Source: Myxococcaceae bacterium
GTDB lineage: Bacteria > Myxococcota > Myxococcia > Myxococcales > Myxococcaceae
Reading direction: 5' to 3'
DNA length: 36,165 bases
NCBI GenBank assembly: GCA_017881265.1
Contig: JADGRA010000053.1
Span: 1-36,165, forward strand
Under the pieces are notes generated by a model. It was not told the DNA's origin and ran no database searches. It worked only from the letters and a program-made list of their open reading frames with translations. This document shows, in pieces, positions 26,412 to 33,667 of the stretch; the stretch's first letter is position 1, and every line of letters begins with the position of its first letter. The translations under genes were made by a program, and so were the position numbers.

Positions 26412-27446
26412 TCAACGCACAGGCGCGTGCCGACCGAAGCGGTGGACGGCGTCCACCAGGGCCTTGGCGGCCTCTGGCGCGGTTGGCGGAAGAATCCCGT
26501 GGCCGAGGTTGAAAATATGGCCCACGGGCCCCGCGCGCCGCAGGACGTCCTGGACGCGCGCCTCGAGCTCGGCCTGCGGCAGAAACAGGGCCAGCGGGTC
26601 CAGGTTTCCCTGCAGCGCGACGCCCTCCCCCACCCGCGCGCGCGCGTCGTCGAGGCGGATGCGCCAGTCACAGCCGATGACGTCCGCGCCGGTGCGTACC
26701 AACTGGGGAAGCAGCGTCGACATGGAAGTCCCAAAGACGATGACGGGGACCCCGGTACCTTGGAGCTCCTTCACGATGCGCTGCAGGTACGGCAGGGCGA
26801 ACGTTTCATAGTCATCCGGCCCGAGCTCTCCGCCCCAGGAGTCGAACACCTGGACAATGCGCGCGCCCGCTGCCACCTGCATCTTGAGGTACGGGATGAG
26901 GGACTGCGTCAGCTTCTCGAAGAGGGCGTGTGCCAGCTTGGGCTGTTCAAAGAGCAGCCGTTTTATCTGGATGAAGCTCTTCGAGCCGCCCCCCTCCACC
27001 ATGTAGGCAGCTAGCGTGAAGGGCGCTCCGGAAAACCCGATGACCGGTACCGCGTCCGACAGCGCCGCGCGAGTGCGGCGGATGGCCTCGGCGACGAAGC
27101 CGGTGTCCGCCTCCGGGTCGGGAATGGCCAGCCGGGTGATGTCGGTCGCCGTCCGCAGGGGACTCGGGAAGTGGGGCCCTTTGTCCCCGAGCTCAAGCTC
27201 CATCCCCATGGCCTCCACAGGGATGAGGATGTCCGAGAAGATGATGGCCGCATCCACGCCAAGCCGCGTGACGGGCTGCACCGTGACCTCGGCCGCGAGC
27301 TCGGGCGTCTTGCAGAGCTCGAGAAACTCCACTTTCTCGCGGATGGCGCGGTACTCGGGGAGGTAGCGTCCGGCCTGCCGCATAATCCAGACGGGGGTGA
27401 CGTCGACAGGCTGGCGGCGCGCGGCGCGGAGGAGACGGTCATTCAC
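26412..27446 (-). CDS. hemE: Uroporphyrinogen decarboxylase
   Basis: Removes four carboxyl groups from uroporphyrinogen III to give coproporphyrinogen III in heme synthesis. The N-terminal WIMRQAGRYLPEYR is the family signature. The catalytic Asp lies in IIFSDIL near residue 72, and GFSGAPFTLAAYMVEG plus FDSWGGELGPDDY are conserved. The 344 residues match the family. The start is ATG 27446. It lies upstream of fadI on the same strand, but a functional link to beta-oxidation is not obvious. The tRNA genes are divergent from it, with 182 bases between. Confidence 0.97.
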   Translation of the reverse strand: MNDRLLRAARRQPVDVTPVWIMRQAGRYLPEYRAIREKVEFLELCKTPELAAEVTVQPVTRLGVDAAIIFSDILIPVEAMGMELELGDKGPHFPSPLRTATDITRLAIPDPEADTGFVAEAIRRTRAALSDAVPVIGFSGAPFTLAAYMVEGGGSKSFIQIKRLLFEQPKLAHALFEKLTQSLIPYLKMQVAAGARIVQVFDSWGGELGPDDYETFALPYLQRIVKELQGTGVPVIVFGTSMSTLLPQLVRTGADVIGCDWRIRLDDARARVGEGVALQGNLDPLALFLPQAELEARVQDVLRRAGPVGHIFNLGHGILPPTAPEAAKALVDAVHRFGRHAPVR

Positions 27447-27562
27447 GGGCGGTGCAGCCTAGCGCCCCGGCGGGAGTCGGTGACCTCGAAATGCGTAGGC
27501 AGAGACTGACCAAGGCGGCCTCGGCGACTGCCTCTTGAGCGCCTAGGGGAGGAGACGCCTCC

Positions 27563-27592
27563 TTGACACCCCGGCAAGTCCGCCAGTATGAG
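27563..27592 (+). promoter_or_regulatory. Sigma70-type promoter for the tRNA genes
   Basis: A perfect -35 box TTGACA at 27563-27568 and a -10 box TATGAG at 27587-27592 are separated by 18 bases, about 36 bases before the first tRNA. The strength of the match and its place fit a stable-RNA promoter driving both tRNAs. Confidence 0.7.
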
Positions 27593-27628
27593 CCGCCCGC
27601 TGCACGTTGTAGGGTGGAGACGGGAATC

Positions 27629-27700
27629 GGGCGGGTAGCTCAGCGGTAGAGCATCGCCCTTACAAGGCGAGGGTCACAGGTTCGACCCCTGTTCCGCCCA
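27629..27700 (+). tRNA. tRNA-Val (anticodon TAC)
   Basis: A full cloverleaf can be drawn: acceptor GGGCGGG paired with TCCGCCC, D stem GCTC/GAGC, anticodon stem TCGCC/GGCGA with loop CTTACAA, T arm ACAGG TTCGACC CCTGT, discriminator A. The anticodon TAC reads Val codons. CCA is not encoded. It is the first of two tandem tRNAs. Confidence 0.96.
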
Positions 27701-27715
27701 AGTCGTCGTCGTGCT

Positions 27716-27789
27716 GGGGAGTTAGTTCAGCTGGTTAGAACGCCGGCCTGTCACGCCGGAGGTCACGGGTTCAAGTCCCGTACTCCTCG
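27716..27789 (+). tRNA. tRNA-Asp (anticodon GTC); integration target
   Basis: Cloverleaf: acceptor GGGGAGT paired with ACTCCTC, D stem GTTC/GAAC, anticodon stem CCGGC/GCCGG with loop CTGTCAC, T arm ACGGG TTCAAGT CCCGT, discriminator G. CCA is not encoded. It lies 15 bases after tRNA-Val and is probably co-transcribed with it. Its last 23 bases plus the next two recur at 28931-28955, so its 3' end served as an attachment site while the tRNA stayed intact. Confidence 0.97.
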
Positions 27790-27791
27790 CT
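27767..27791 (+). repeat. Attachment-site copy 1 (3' end of tRNA-Asp)
   Basis: A 25-base direct repeat beginning GGGTTCAAGTCCCG and ending CTCCTCGCT, identical to 28931-28955. It covers part of the T arm, the 3' acceptor strand, the discriminator base and two bases beyond. This is the usual att core type for tyrosine recombinases, and tRNA-Asp is the known target of Myxococcus phage Mx8. Confidence 0.85.
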
Positions 27792-27797
27792 TCGGAA

Positions 27798-28141
27798 GTG
27801 CATGGAAGCAGAGCTGTTTTCCGCTCGTCGCCTAGCAATTCGGCGTCGCGGCCTAAAGTTGGCAAGAAGGGTGGCCACAAACGGCCGCCGCGGCTGACGG
27901 CCCCGTTGGGTGGTGTAGCGCGCCTTCTTAGCGGCGGTGCCGTCGCCGGTTTGCTCGGGGTCCATCGCTCCACTGTCTACGGCCTCTGTGGGCACGGCGA
28001 CCTCGCGCACATACGCGCCAGAACGCGATTCGAATTCGCCAAGAGGACTTCGCGGCGTACGGAGAGCGGCGACCATCCAGCGCGGCAGTTGGAATACGCG
28101 ACCGGAACAAGCCAGGAAGGGCCTTGCATCACGCAAAGTAG
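27798..28141 (+). pseudogene. Excisionase-like helix-turn-helix gene with a one-base deletion
   Basis: From ATG 27798 the frame gives a basic leader, then VAGLLGVHRSTVYGLCGHGD followed by LAHIR. This is the MerR/Xis-like helix-turn-helix of excisionases and of genes beside integrases. At about 28017 the expected wing (QNAIRIRQEDFAAYGERR) continues only in another frame, ending with TAG at 28139-28141; adding one base would restore a product of about 114 residues. Without that, the original frame runs on into the downstream secreted-protein gene. It sits seven bases beyond the att core, where xis or int genes commonly lie. It is probably non-functional unless the deletion is a sequence error. 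Confidence 0.6.
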
Positions 28142-28190
28142 GCACGAGAGATTACGCGCGCTCTCCGAGGCCCGCGGTAGGATTGAAGTC

Positions 28191-28676
28191 ATGCTGCTCA
28201 TGCTTGCGGCGTTGCTGTTGGGTCAGTCGCCCGCAACCCCCGGCGTGTCCGAGGCGCATGCGAAGGCTGTTGTTAGGCTCGGCATTGCGACTGGGAGCTT
28301 GGCCTTTACGTCAAAGTTCGCGTCCTACATCTGCAGCGTGCAATCGGGGCGGGGATGCGAGCGCGCCAAGGACGACGTCCAGTCTGCCAGGATGAAGGTG
28401 CAGGAAGTCACGGACCCCGACGTCAAACCGGAAAATATGAACGGTTGCGAGAAAATGCTCCTCGCTGCGGCAACGCACTACTCGGAAGACCGCTTACTGG
28501 CAACAGGCATCGCATCGGCCCAAGGCTTCTCCGCGCATCTGGCGGCTGCCCTCGAGCAAGCTCGTGCTCAGCTCCAGGTTGAGCCCGGCCCCGACGCCAA
28601 ACTCCTCTCAGCGTGCCGGGCAGTGCCTGGGTCGTGGTTTGCAGCAACCTGGGACGCAGTGGTGAAGGCCGACTAG
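28191..28676 (+). CDS. Small secreted hypothetical protein
   Basis: A 161-residue product of unknown family. It begins MLLMLAALLLGQSPATPG, a short hydrophobic signal peptide with likely cleavage after a small residue and no lipobox Cys. The mature part is mostly helical and hydrophilic, with four cysteines (YICSVQSG, RGCERAK, NGCEKML, SACRAVP) that could form two disulfides in the periplasm or outside. ATG 28191 has an AGGA about 9 bases upstream. The same frame is open far upstream because of the frameshift in the preceding gene. As the only intact gene between the att repeats it is the probable cargo of the element. Confidence 0.6.
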   Translation: MLLMLAALLLGQSPATPGVSEAHAKAVVRLGIATGSLAFTSKFASYICSVQSGRGCERAKDDVQSARMKVQEVTDPDVKPENMNGCEKMLLAAATHYSEDRLLATGIASAQGFSAHLAAALEQARAQLQVEPGPDAKLLSACRAVPGSWFAATWDAVVKAD

Positions 28677-28904
28677 GTTACGCGCTTGACTGTCCAGAGC
28701 CTGAGTTCCCTCGGCGCAGAGCGCGTAGACGGTGGACGGACTGACTCCGAGACGTGCCGCGACCTCCGTTGAGGGGAACTTCCTTCTCCAGTATTTCTCC
28801 AAGACAGGGGAGGATTCGGGGGAACTCCAGAGGATTCGAGGGGACTCATAGACTGGTTCAAACGCCGAGAAGGACAAGTCTTTCGAGAAAAAGCGACGTG
28901 TCAT
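28673..28904 (-). pseudogene. Opposing helix-turn-helix (excisionase-like) fragment
   Basis: From ATG 28904 on the minus strand the frame reads MTRRFFSKDLSFSAFEPVY, then STEVAARLGVSPSTVYALC followed by AEG. This is a second MerR/Xis-type helix-turn-helix resembling the one at the other end of the element (TVYALCAEG versus TVYGLCGHG). After AEG the wing-like continuation ELRLWTVKRVT lies in another frame and stops at 28673, so a frameshift near 28700 is likely. Unshifted, the frame runs into the secreted-protein gene to 28608. No other domain is visible. Confidence 0.45.
28810..28847. repeat. Two tandem 18-base direct repeats near the right att site
   Basis: GAGGATTCGGGGGAACTC (28810-28827) and GAGGATTCGAGGGGACTC (28830-28847) match at 16 of 18 positions with a period of 20. 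They lie about 85 bases inside the right attachment copy, where integrase arm or excisionase sites are often found. They also fall within the opposing helix-turn-helix frame, where they encode similar peptides, so a purely coding origin is possible. Confidence 0.5.
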
Positions 28905-28930
28905 CGCGGGCTTGCGGAAACGCCCTCCAA

Positions 28931-28955
28931 GGGTTCAAGTCCCGTACTCCTCGCT
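28931..28955 (+). repeat. Attachment-site copy 2
   Basis: A perfect copy of 27767-27791, with no tRNA body in front of it. It marks the far border of the inserted DNA. The flanks differ completely on both sides. Confidence 0.85.
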
Positions 28956-29133
28956 GGTGCCGTTGCTGGGGATGTTGGGCATCTTCCACCGGTTTGTGGT
29001 GTCAACCAGCTTGTTTTACTGGTCTTTTCTAAGGATTCCGAGGCCAGGAGGGCTGGTTCCAGAACAGGCTGTTAGTCGTAAGTGCATTATTTTGTTGTGC
29101 TTTAGATGCTGGCAGCGTCATGCCCGCCGGCGG
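28956..29133. other. Gene-free, AT-richer spacer between att site and IS element
   Basis: No convincing coding frame, RNA or repeat was found in these 178 bases. It is visibly less GC-rich than the core (runs such as TTGTTTTACTGGTC and TTATTTTGTTGTGC). It may include the sequence that originally followed tRNA-Asp before insertion. Confidence 0.4.
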
Positions 29134-30483
29134 GGTCAAGTCTCGATCTGTGTGTAGTTTAGCGGTGGCGTGGATCTCCCCGGCGGGTCAGGCTGCCCTC
29201 GCCTGATCGGCGTTGAGCTGAGACATGTCGAGATAGAAACGCTGGCTCCAGATCGCCGTCACCGCGATCGCGACCGCGGTGATGAGCCGCGGGGCGCTGG
29301 AGCGGTCGGGGAACGCGCCCACCGACTTCGTGCGGCGCTTGATTTCGGCGTGGAGCCGTTCGAGGCCGTTGGTGGTCTTGATCCGGCGCCAGTGGGCCCT
29401 GGGGAAAAGGTAGAACTGCGTGGCGGCTGCGAAGCCGCCGTCGAGGGTCGCCATCGCCTCGGGAAGCTCGTGACCGAGACCCACCCTGAGGGCCCAGGCG
29501 CTTCTTGGCGTCGCCGCCGGTGGGAGCCGCGAAGATGTTCGTGATCTCGCGCCCAAGGCGGCCACGGAGGCGCCAGGGAGTTCGAGCGAGGACATTTCGC
29601 TGGAGGTGCACGACGCAGCGCTGGAGCTTTGCCTCGGGCAGGTGGTGGCGGACGGCGGCTGCCAGACCGGCGTGCGCGTCTGCGATGACCAACTTCACCC
29701 CAGTCAGTCCGCGTTCCGTGAGCTGACGCAGCAACTCGGTCCAGCTGTCCTCCGATTCCTGCGCTCCGATGGTGATGCCCAGGAGGCGGCGCTTGCCGTC
29801 GGGACCGATGCCGTACGCGACGAGCGCAGCCACGTTCTCGACCTTCCTCGCCCAGCGGACGTCGAGGAATGTTCCGTCGAGGTAGAGGTACGTGATGGGC
29901 TCCACAATCGGTGCTCGGCGCAGCTCCTCGACCTGCTGCTCCAGGCGACGGGTGATCCGGTTCACCATGGACTTGCCGACCTCGTCGCCGGCCAGCGCTC
30001 CGGTGACCTTCCCCATCTTCCGGGTGGAAACACCGTTCACATAGGCGGCGACGATGGCGTGGTCGACCTCCTCCATCCGTCGCTTGTAACGACCGAGCAC
30101 GTTGGCGGCGGAGCCGTTCTCGCGCGTCCTCGGCACCTCGACATCGAGATAGCCCATCGACGTGATGAGCCCGCGCAGGTAGCTGCCGTTGCGGCGGTCC
30201 TTCCGGCCACCGATTCGAGCCCACCGGCTGGCGCCTACCATCCCGCGGATTTCCTCCTCGAGCAGGGTCTCCAGCGTCATCCGGATCGCTCCGAGGAACA
30301 CCTGGCGAAGATCTCCACGGACGTCTTCTTGGGACAAGCCTTAAAATCGGCAACGTCATCCACGGGGCAGCTCCTCGGCCTCCCCGCCAAGGGAGGGCCA
30401 TTCGGGTTTGGCTTCCCGAGGAGCTTCCCCGTCATTTCCGTCGACTGCGACTTCATCAACTACACACTCTTAGAGACACCACC
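29134..30483 (-). mobile_element. IS256-family insertion sequence
   Basis: A transposase gene of the IS256/Mutator type is bracketed by imperfect terminal inverted repeats. GGTCAAGTCTCG and GTGTGTAGTT at the left (29134-29159) match the complement of 30458-30483 at about 19 of 26 positions, including GTCTC and GTGTGTAGTT. The length of about 1.35 kb fits the family. No target duplication is evident at the ends I chose, so the exact tips are uncertain or the insertion is old. Confidence 0.7.
29188..30337 (-). pseudogene. IS256-family transposase, frameshifted
   Basis: The N-terminal two-thirds, from TTG 30337, holds the first two DDE residues (YLYLDGTFLDVRW and VIADAHAGL). It also has CVVHLQRNVLARTP, a family hallmark. 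The C-terminal third with the Glu (TTNGLERLHAEIKRR, then VGAFPDRSSAPRLI) lies in a different frame ending at 29188. The switch point is at CTGGGCCC near 29493-29496 after AKKRLG. Unshifted, the first frame continues as nonsense to 29159. IS256 transposases are normally made from one frame, so this copy is probably dead unless the base count is a sequence error. Confidence 0.85.
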
Positions 30484-30641
30484 TTCACTCATCGGATACC
30501 TGGGCAGCAGGCTTGATTCGAGCGGCAGTTAGACTCATGCCCTATGCCAGCCGCTACCAGCTCCCGAGAAGGCTTCATTGCATTGAGCACCCGTTCGCGG
30601 GACCGCCACGCTGTCTTCGCGCATGCGCCGCGATGGACACG
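30484..30641. other. Spacer between IS element and AI-2E family gene
   Basis: No gene is supported in these 158 bases. They contain no clear terminator hairpin after the AI-2E family gene, which ends at 30642. Confidence 0.4.
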
Positions 30642-31880
30642 TCACTTCGGAGGTTTCTCGGGAGCGCCTGCGGACTCGGAGTTCCGGATCTGTTCGATAT
30701 CGACGGCAATGGCTCCGGCTTCTTCGGGTGATGCACCGGCACTTCTTCTCGCATAGGTTCGTTCCGCCTGCTCGTCTCGCGCCCGAAGAGCAAGATCGTC
30801 GGTGTCATCTCCTGGTAGCTCTACTCGAAGCTCCTCGACGAGCATCAGGACCGCGGCAGCGAGGGGAAGGGCCAATAGCGCGCCCAAGATTCCGCCCAAT
30901 TTGCCTCCTATCAGGAGCGCAACCACTACCGCTGCAGGTGGCAGCCGGAGGGTTTTCCCATAGACGCGGGGTACAACCACCCGGGTCTCAAACTCCTGGT
31001 AGAACACCATCGCGACCAAGACGATCGTCGCCACCGCCGTCCCGCGCGAGAGGGCCGCCAGGACTGCCGGGGCAGTTGCCAATATCCCTCCCACGAAGGG
31101 GATGACGTCCACCAGGCTCGCAAAGGCCGCAAGGGCTAGCGCATTCGGGACTCGGCAGATGGAGAACAGCGCGAAGGCAAACACACCTATCGCTATGGAG
31201 GTGACGACCTGTCCCCGCATGTACCCGCCCACGATGATCTCGAGGTTCAAGAGAACGCGAGCCAGGCGCACGTGGAATCGGCGCGGAACCAGGGCATAGA
31301 GAGTCCCACGCATCCGTTCGTGGTCTGCAATGAAGTAAATTGCTAAGACAATGGAAGTCGCCCCGTAGGCAAGGGCTCCCGCGACGCTGAGCGATATGGC
31401 AACGGCTGAGGTCACAGTGGCGCCCTCAACTGTCTTGCCCGTCGCAAAATGGCGGACCGTCTCGCCGAGGGGAGCCGTTAGCCGATGCGTTTCTAGCTTC
31501 TTGGCGAGCTCTGTTCGGATTGCGGGAAGGTTTTCGACGATGTGAGAAACCTGGCTCCAGAGAGGAGGGACAATGAGGAGCCCCAGAAGCCCGACGCACA
31601 CCCCGACACCAACGAACGCCAGCGCCACCGCCCAGACCCGCTTCACCCGGTGCCTCTCCAGCCAGCCCACCAGCGGATTGAGCGTTCCGACCAGAAGCAG
31701 CGCAACTACGACTACCATAACAATCGCCCAGAGCTGGATGAGCAACCAAAGCGCCAAGGCGGTGAGAACGACAGTAGCTATGCTAGCGTATGAAATCTCG
31801 AAGCGAATGCTCCTGCCTTCCGACCTGCGATCCGCTCGGTCCTTCATCTTGCGGCCTTGATCAGGAGTCATGGTTCCCAC
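30642..31880 (-). CDS. AI-2E/PerM family transporter
   Basis: A 412-residue inner-membrane protein with about eight membrane segments: a pair at residues 33-65, one near 85-105, then a soluble loop (about 110-155), then the rest up to about 350. Conserved features are YFIADHERMRGTLYALVPRR, ASLVDVIPFVGGILATAPAV and the final GGKLGGILGALLALPLAA. Members export varied small molecules, or sodium/protons in some species; the substrate cannot be read here. A hydrophilic, acidic 55-residue tail follows. GTG 31880 is preferred because GGGGAGGT lies about 9 bases upstream; ATG 31871 is too far from it. It is divergent from the ribbon-helix-helix gene. Confidence 0.88.
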   Translation of the reverse strand: MGTMTPDQGRKMKDRADRRSEGRSIRFEISYASIATVVLTALALWLLIQLWAIVMVVVVALLLVGTLNPLVGWLERHRVKRVWAVALAFVGVGVCVGLLGLLIVPPLWSQVSHIVENLPAIRTELAKKLETHRLTAPLGETVRHFATGKTVEGATVTSAVAISLSVAGALAYGATSIVLAIYFIADHERMRGTLYALVPRRFHVRLARVLLNLEIIVGGYMRGQVVTSIAIGVFAFALFSICRVPNALALAAFASLVDVIPFVGGILATAPAVLAALSRGTAVATIVLVAMVFYQEFETRVVVPRVYGKTLRLPPAAVVVALLIGGKLGGILGALLALPLAAAVLMLVEELRVELPGDDTDDLALRARDEQAERTYARRSAGASPEEAGAIAVDIEQIRNSESAGAPEKPPK

Positions 31881-32006
31881 GCGTGGCTACCTCCCCAGGG
31901 AAGAGTGGCGTTGCTGTGGTCTGGGGTCAGGGAAGTTGGCACCCATTGCGTGCGGCCGGTGCCAGGGGGCGTCGCGTTCCGCTCTTCCTCCCAGGAAACC
32001 GCCCTC

Positions 32007-32026
32007 TACCATCCACTTAGATGGTA
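32007..32026. promoter_or_regulatory. Palindromic operator candidate before the RHH regulator
   Basis: TACCATC (32007-32013) and GATGGTA (32020-32026) form a perfect 7-base inverted repeat with a 6-base spacer, ending 31 bases before GTG 32058. Ribbon-helix-helix proteins often bind such sites in front of their own gene, so autoregulation of the RHH and esterase operon is plausible, with possible effect on the divergent AI-2E gene. Confidence 0.5.
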
Positions 32027-32057
32027 TAGGGATGGCGGGACCAGCACGGAGGCGAAC

Positions 32058-32465
32058 GTGCCGAAGAGCAGACCGACGCTCCCCGAGACAGAGAAGCTCA
32101 CTATCAATCTGGGATTGGTCGACCTGGGGCAGATCGATCTCCTGGTGCAGGAAGGGTTCTATTCGAATCGGACCGATCTGATTCGCACCAGCATCCGCAA
32201 CCAGCTGGCGGTCCATGCAGACGTCGTGAAGCAGGCGGTCGCGCGCAACAGCCTGAGCTTGGGGATCCAGCGTTATGCGCGCGCCGAGCTGGAAGCGGTG
32301 CGAGCAGCGGGGCAGCGACTCCGGATTCAGGCGCTCGGTCTCGTGGTCATTGGCGAGGACGTGACGCCGGAGCTGGCAGTCGCGACGATCGAGTCCGTGG
32401 CCGTGCTGGGAGCATTGCATGCAAGCCCGGCGGTGAAGGCGGCGCTGTGGAAGAGAATCCAATGA
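32058..32465 (+). CDS. Ribbon-helix-helix (CopG/MetJ-Arc type) transcriptional regulator
   Basis: A 135-residue protein with an N-terminal ribbon-helix-helix. The strand EKLTINLGLVDL is followed by helices GQIDLLVQEGFYSNRTDLIR and SIRNQLAVHADVV, the usual DNA-binding dimer fold. The C-terminal 60 residues (LRIQALGLVVIGEDVTPELA) form a small extra domain of unknown role. GTG 32058 is supported by GGAGG five bases upstream; the frame is open for 67 codons before it, but these lack coding character. Its stop overlaps the esterase start (ATGA), so the two are coupled. It probably regulates that operon. Regulator-depolymerase pairs of this kind are known from proteobacteria. Confidence 0.82.
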   Translation: MPKSRPTLPETEKLTINLGLVDLGQIDLLVQEGFYSNRTDLIRTSIRNQLAVHADVVKQAVARNSLSLGIQRYARAELEAVRAAGQRLRIQALGLVVIGEDVTPELAVATIESVAVLGALHASPAVKAALWKRIQ

Positions 32466-33667
32466 TTTACAACCAGGATGGGAAAGGGCCGCCGAGCAGG
32501 GCAATGTTGGCTTCCATGCGAGAAGCGATCCGGATCTTGCGGACCGGCGGACCGGGGGAAGCGACGGCTGCGATTCAGCGGGCGCTGCAGGGAACAATGC
32601 CGACGGACGGCGCGGCAGCCGTCGAGCGGGTGAAGTTGCAGCTGTCGAGACCGGCGCGTGCCGAGGGATCACCGGCCGGTTCGCGACCGCCGTTCCGGGC
32701 ATCGGTGCCCGTGGATGCCTTCGTGCCCCGGACCACGTCCGCGCACTTCAACGCATCAAAGTTTGCGGCAAGGCACGAGCAGGGGCGGAAGGCCGACCTC
32801 CCGGCAGGCGAATTTCTCACAGGGTCATTTGCCAATCGCGCGGGCGCCCGCGACTACAAGCTGTACGTGCCGAGCGAATATCACGGGCAGCAGTTGCCGC
32901 TCGTCGTCATGTTGCACGGTTGCACGCAGACTCCGGATGATTTTGCCAGCGGTACGCGGATGAACGCGGCGGCCGAGCTGAAGCCGTGTTTCGTGCTCTA
33001 CCCGGCGCAGGCGCACCGGGCCAATGGAAGCCGTTGTTGGAACTGGTTCAAGAGCAGCCACCAGGAGCGCGACCGGGGAGAGCCGTCGATCATCGCGGAC
33101 ATGACGCGCGAGCTCATCGGCAAGTATGAGCTCGACCGTCGACGCGTGTACGTGGCCGGGCTTTCTTCGGGCGGCGCGATGGCCGCCGTCATGAGGACGA
33201 CCTATCCCGATCTCTATGCGGCGGTCGGGGTGCACTCCGGGCTGGCGTACGGCACCGCGCACGATCTTCCATCGGCGCTGGAGGCGATGCAGGGGCGTCC
33301 GCGCGCGACGGCGGCGGGGGCCGGACCCGAGGCGACACCGGTCATCGTGTTTCACGGCGACGGCGATACGACGGTGCATCCTCGCAATGGCCACGAAGTG
33401 CTCGCGCAGTGCCTGCCGGGAAGTGGAGCATCGGCGAGCGCACCGAGGACGGAAGTGCAGGGCGGGCAAGCGCCGGACGGGCTTCCGTTCACGCGCACGC
33501 TGTATCGAGACGACGCTGGGCGTGTCATCGCAGAGCATTGGGTCGTCCACGGCGGCGTGCACGGGTGGTCGGGCGGCAGTCGCGAGGGTTCATATGTCGA
33601 CCCCCACGGTCCGGACGCGACGCGCGAGATGCTGCGCTTCTTCTCGCTGTGGGCGCAGCCGGCGTAG
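32462..33667 (+). CDS. PHB depolymerase family esterase
   Basis: Alpha/beta hydrolase of the poly(3-hydroxybutyrate) depolymerase group, expected to cut polyester or other ester bonds. The oxyanion region is VVMLHGCTQTPDDFASGT. The nucleophile is Ser about 235 in GLSSGG, the Asp candidate is in FHGDGDTTVHP, and the His is in HGGVHGWSGG. The conserved CWNWF is present. The first 115 residues form a low-complexity leader with no signal peptide (MIYNQDGKG start), so an intracellular enzyme is more likely than a secreted one. ATG 32462 has GGAAGAG just upstream and overlaps the regulator stop. The substrate is uncertain. Confidence 0.88.
   Translation: MIYNQDGKGPPSRAMLASMREAIRILRTGGPGEATAAIQRALQGTMPTDGAAAVERVKLQLSRPARAEGSPAGSRPPFRASVPVDAFVPRTTSAHFNASKFAARHEQGRKADLPAGEFLTGSFANRAGARDYKLYVPSEYHGQQLPLVVMLHGCTQTPDDFASGTRMNAAAELKPCFVLYPAQAHRANGSRCWNWFKSSHQERDRGEPSIIADMTRELIGKYELDRRRVYVAGLSSGGAMAAVMRTTYPDLYAAVGVHSGLAYGTAHDLPSALEAMQGRPRATAAGAGPEATPVIVFHGDGDTTVHPRNGHEVLAQCLPGSGASASAPRTEVQGGQAPDGLPFTRTLYRDDAGRVIAEHWVVHGGVHGWSGGSREGSYVDPHGPDATREMLRFFSLWAQPA

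Larger units (their letters stand above)
27767..28955. mobile_element. Mini integrative element or remnant at tRNA-Asp
   Basis: The 1,164-base stretch from one repeat start to the other (25-base perfect att repeats at each end) carries an excisionase-like gene, a small secreted protein gene and an opposing helix-turn-helix fragment. No integrase or phage structural gene fits in it. It is either what remains of a larger Mx8-like element after internal deletion, or a non-autonomous unit moved by an integrase encoded elsewhere. The att repeats are directly visible; the mobility is inferred. Confidence 0.7.

Noticed and set aside
27798-28676. A single 292-residue protein joining the HTH and the secreted protein
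   Set aside because: The HTH wing continues in another frame with its own stop at 28139-28141, and a signal peptide cannot sit in the middle of a protein. Two genes plus a frameshift explain it better.
29480-29510. Programmed frameshifting in the IS256 transposase
   Set aside because: IS256-family transposases are normally single-frame and the junction CTGGGCCC is not a typical slippery heptamer; decay or error is simpler.
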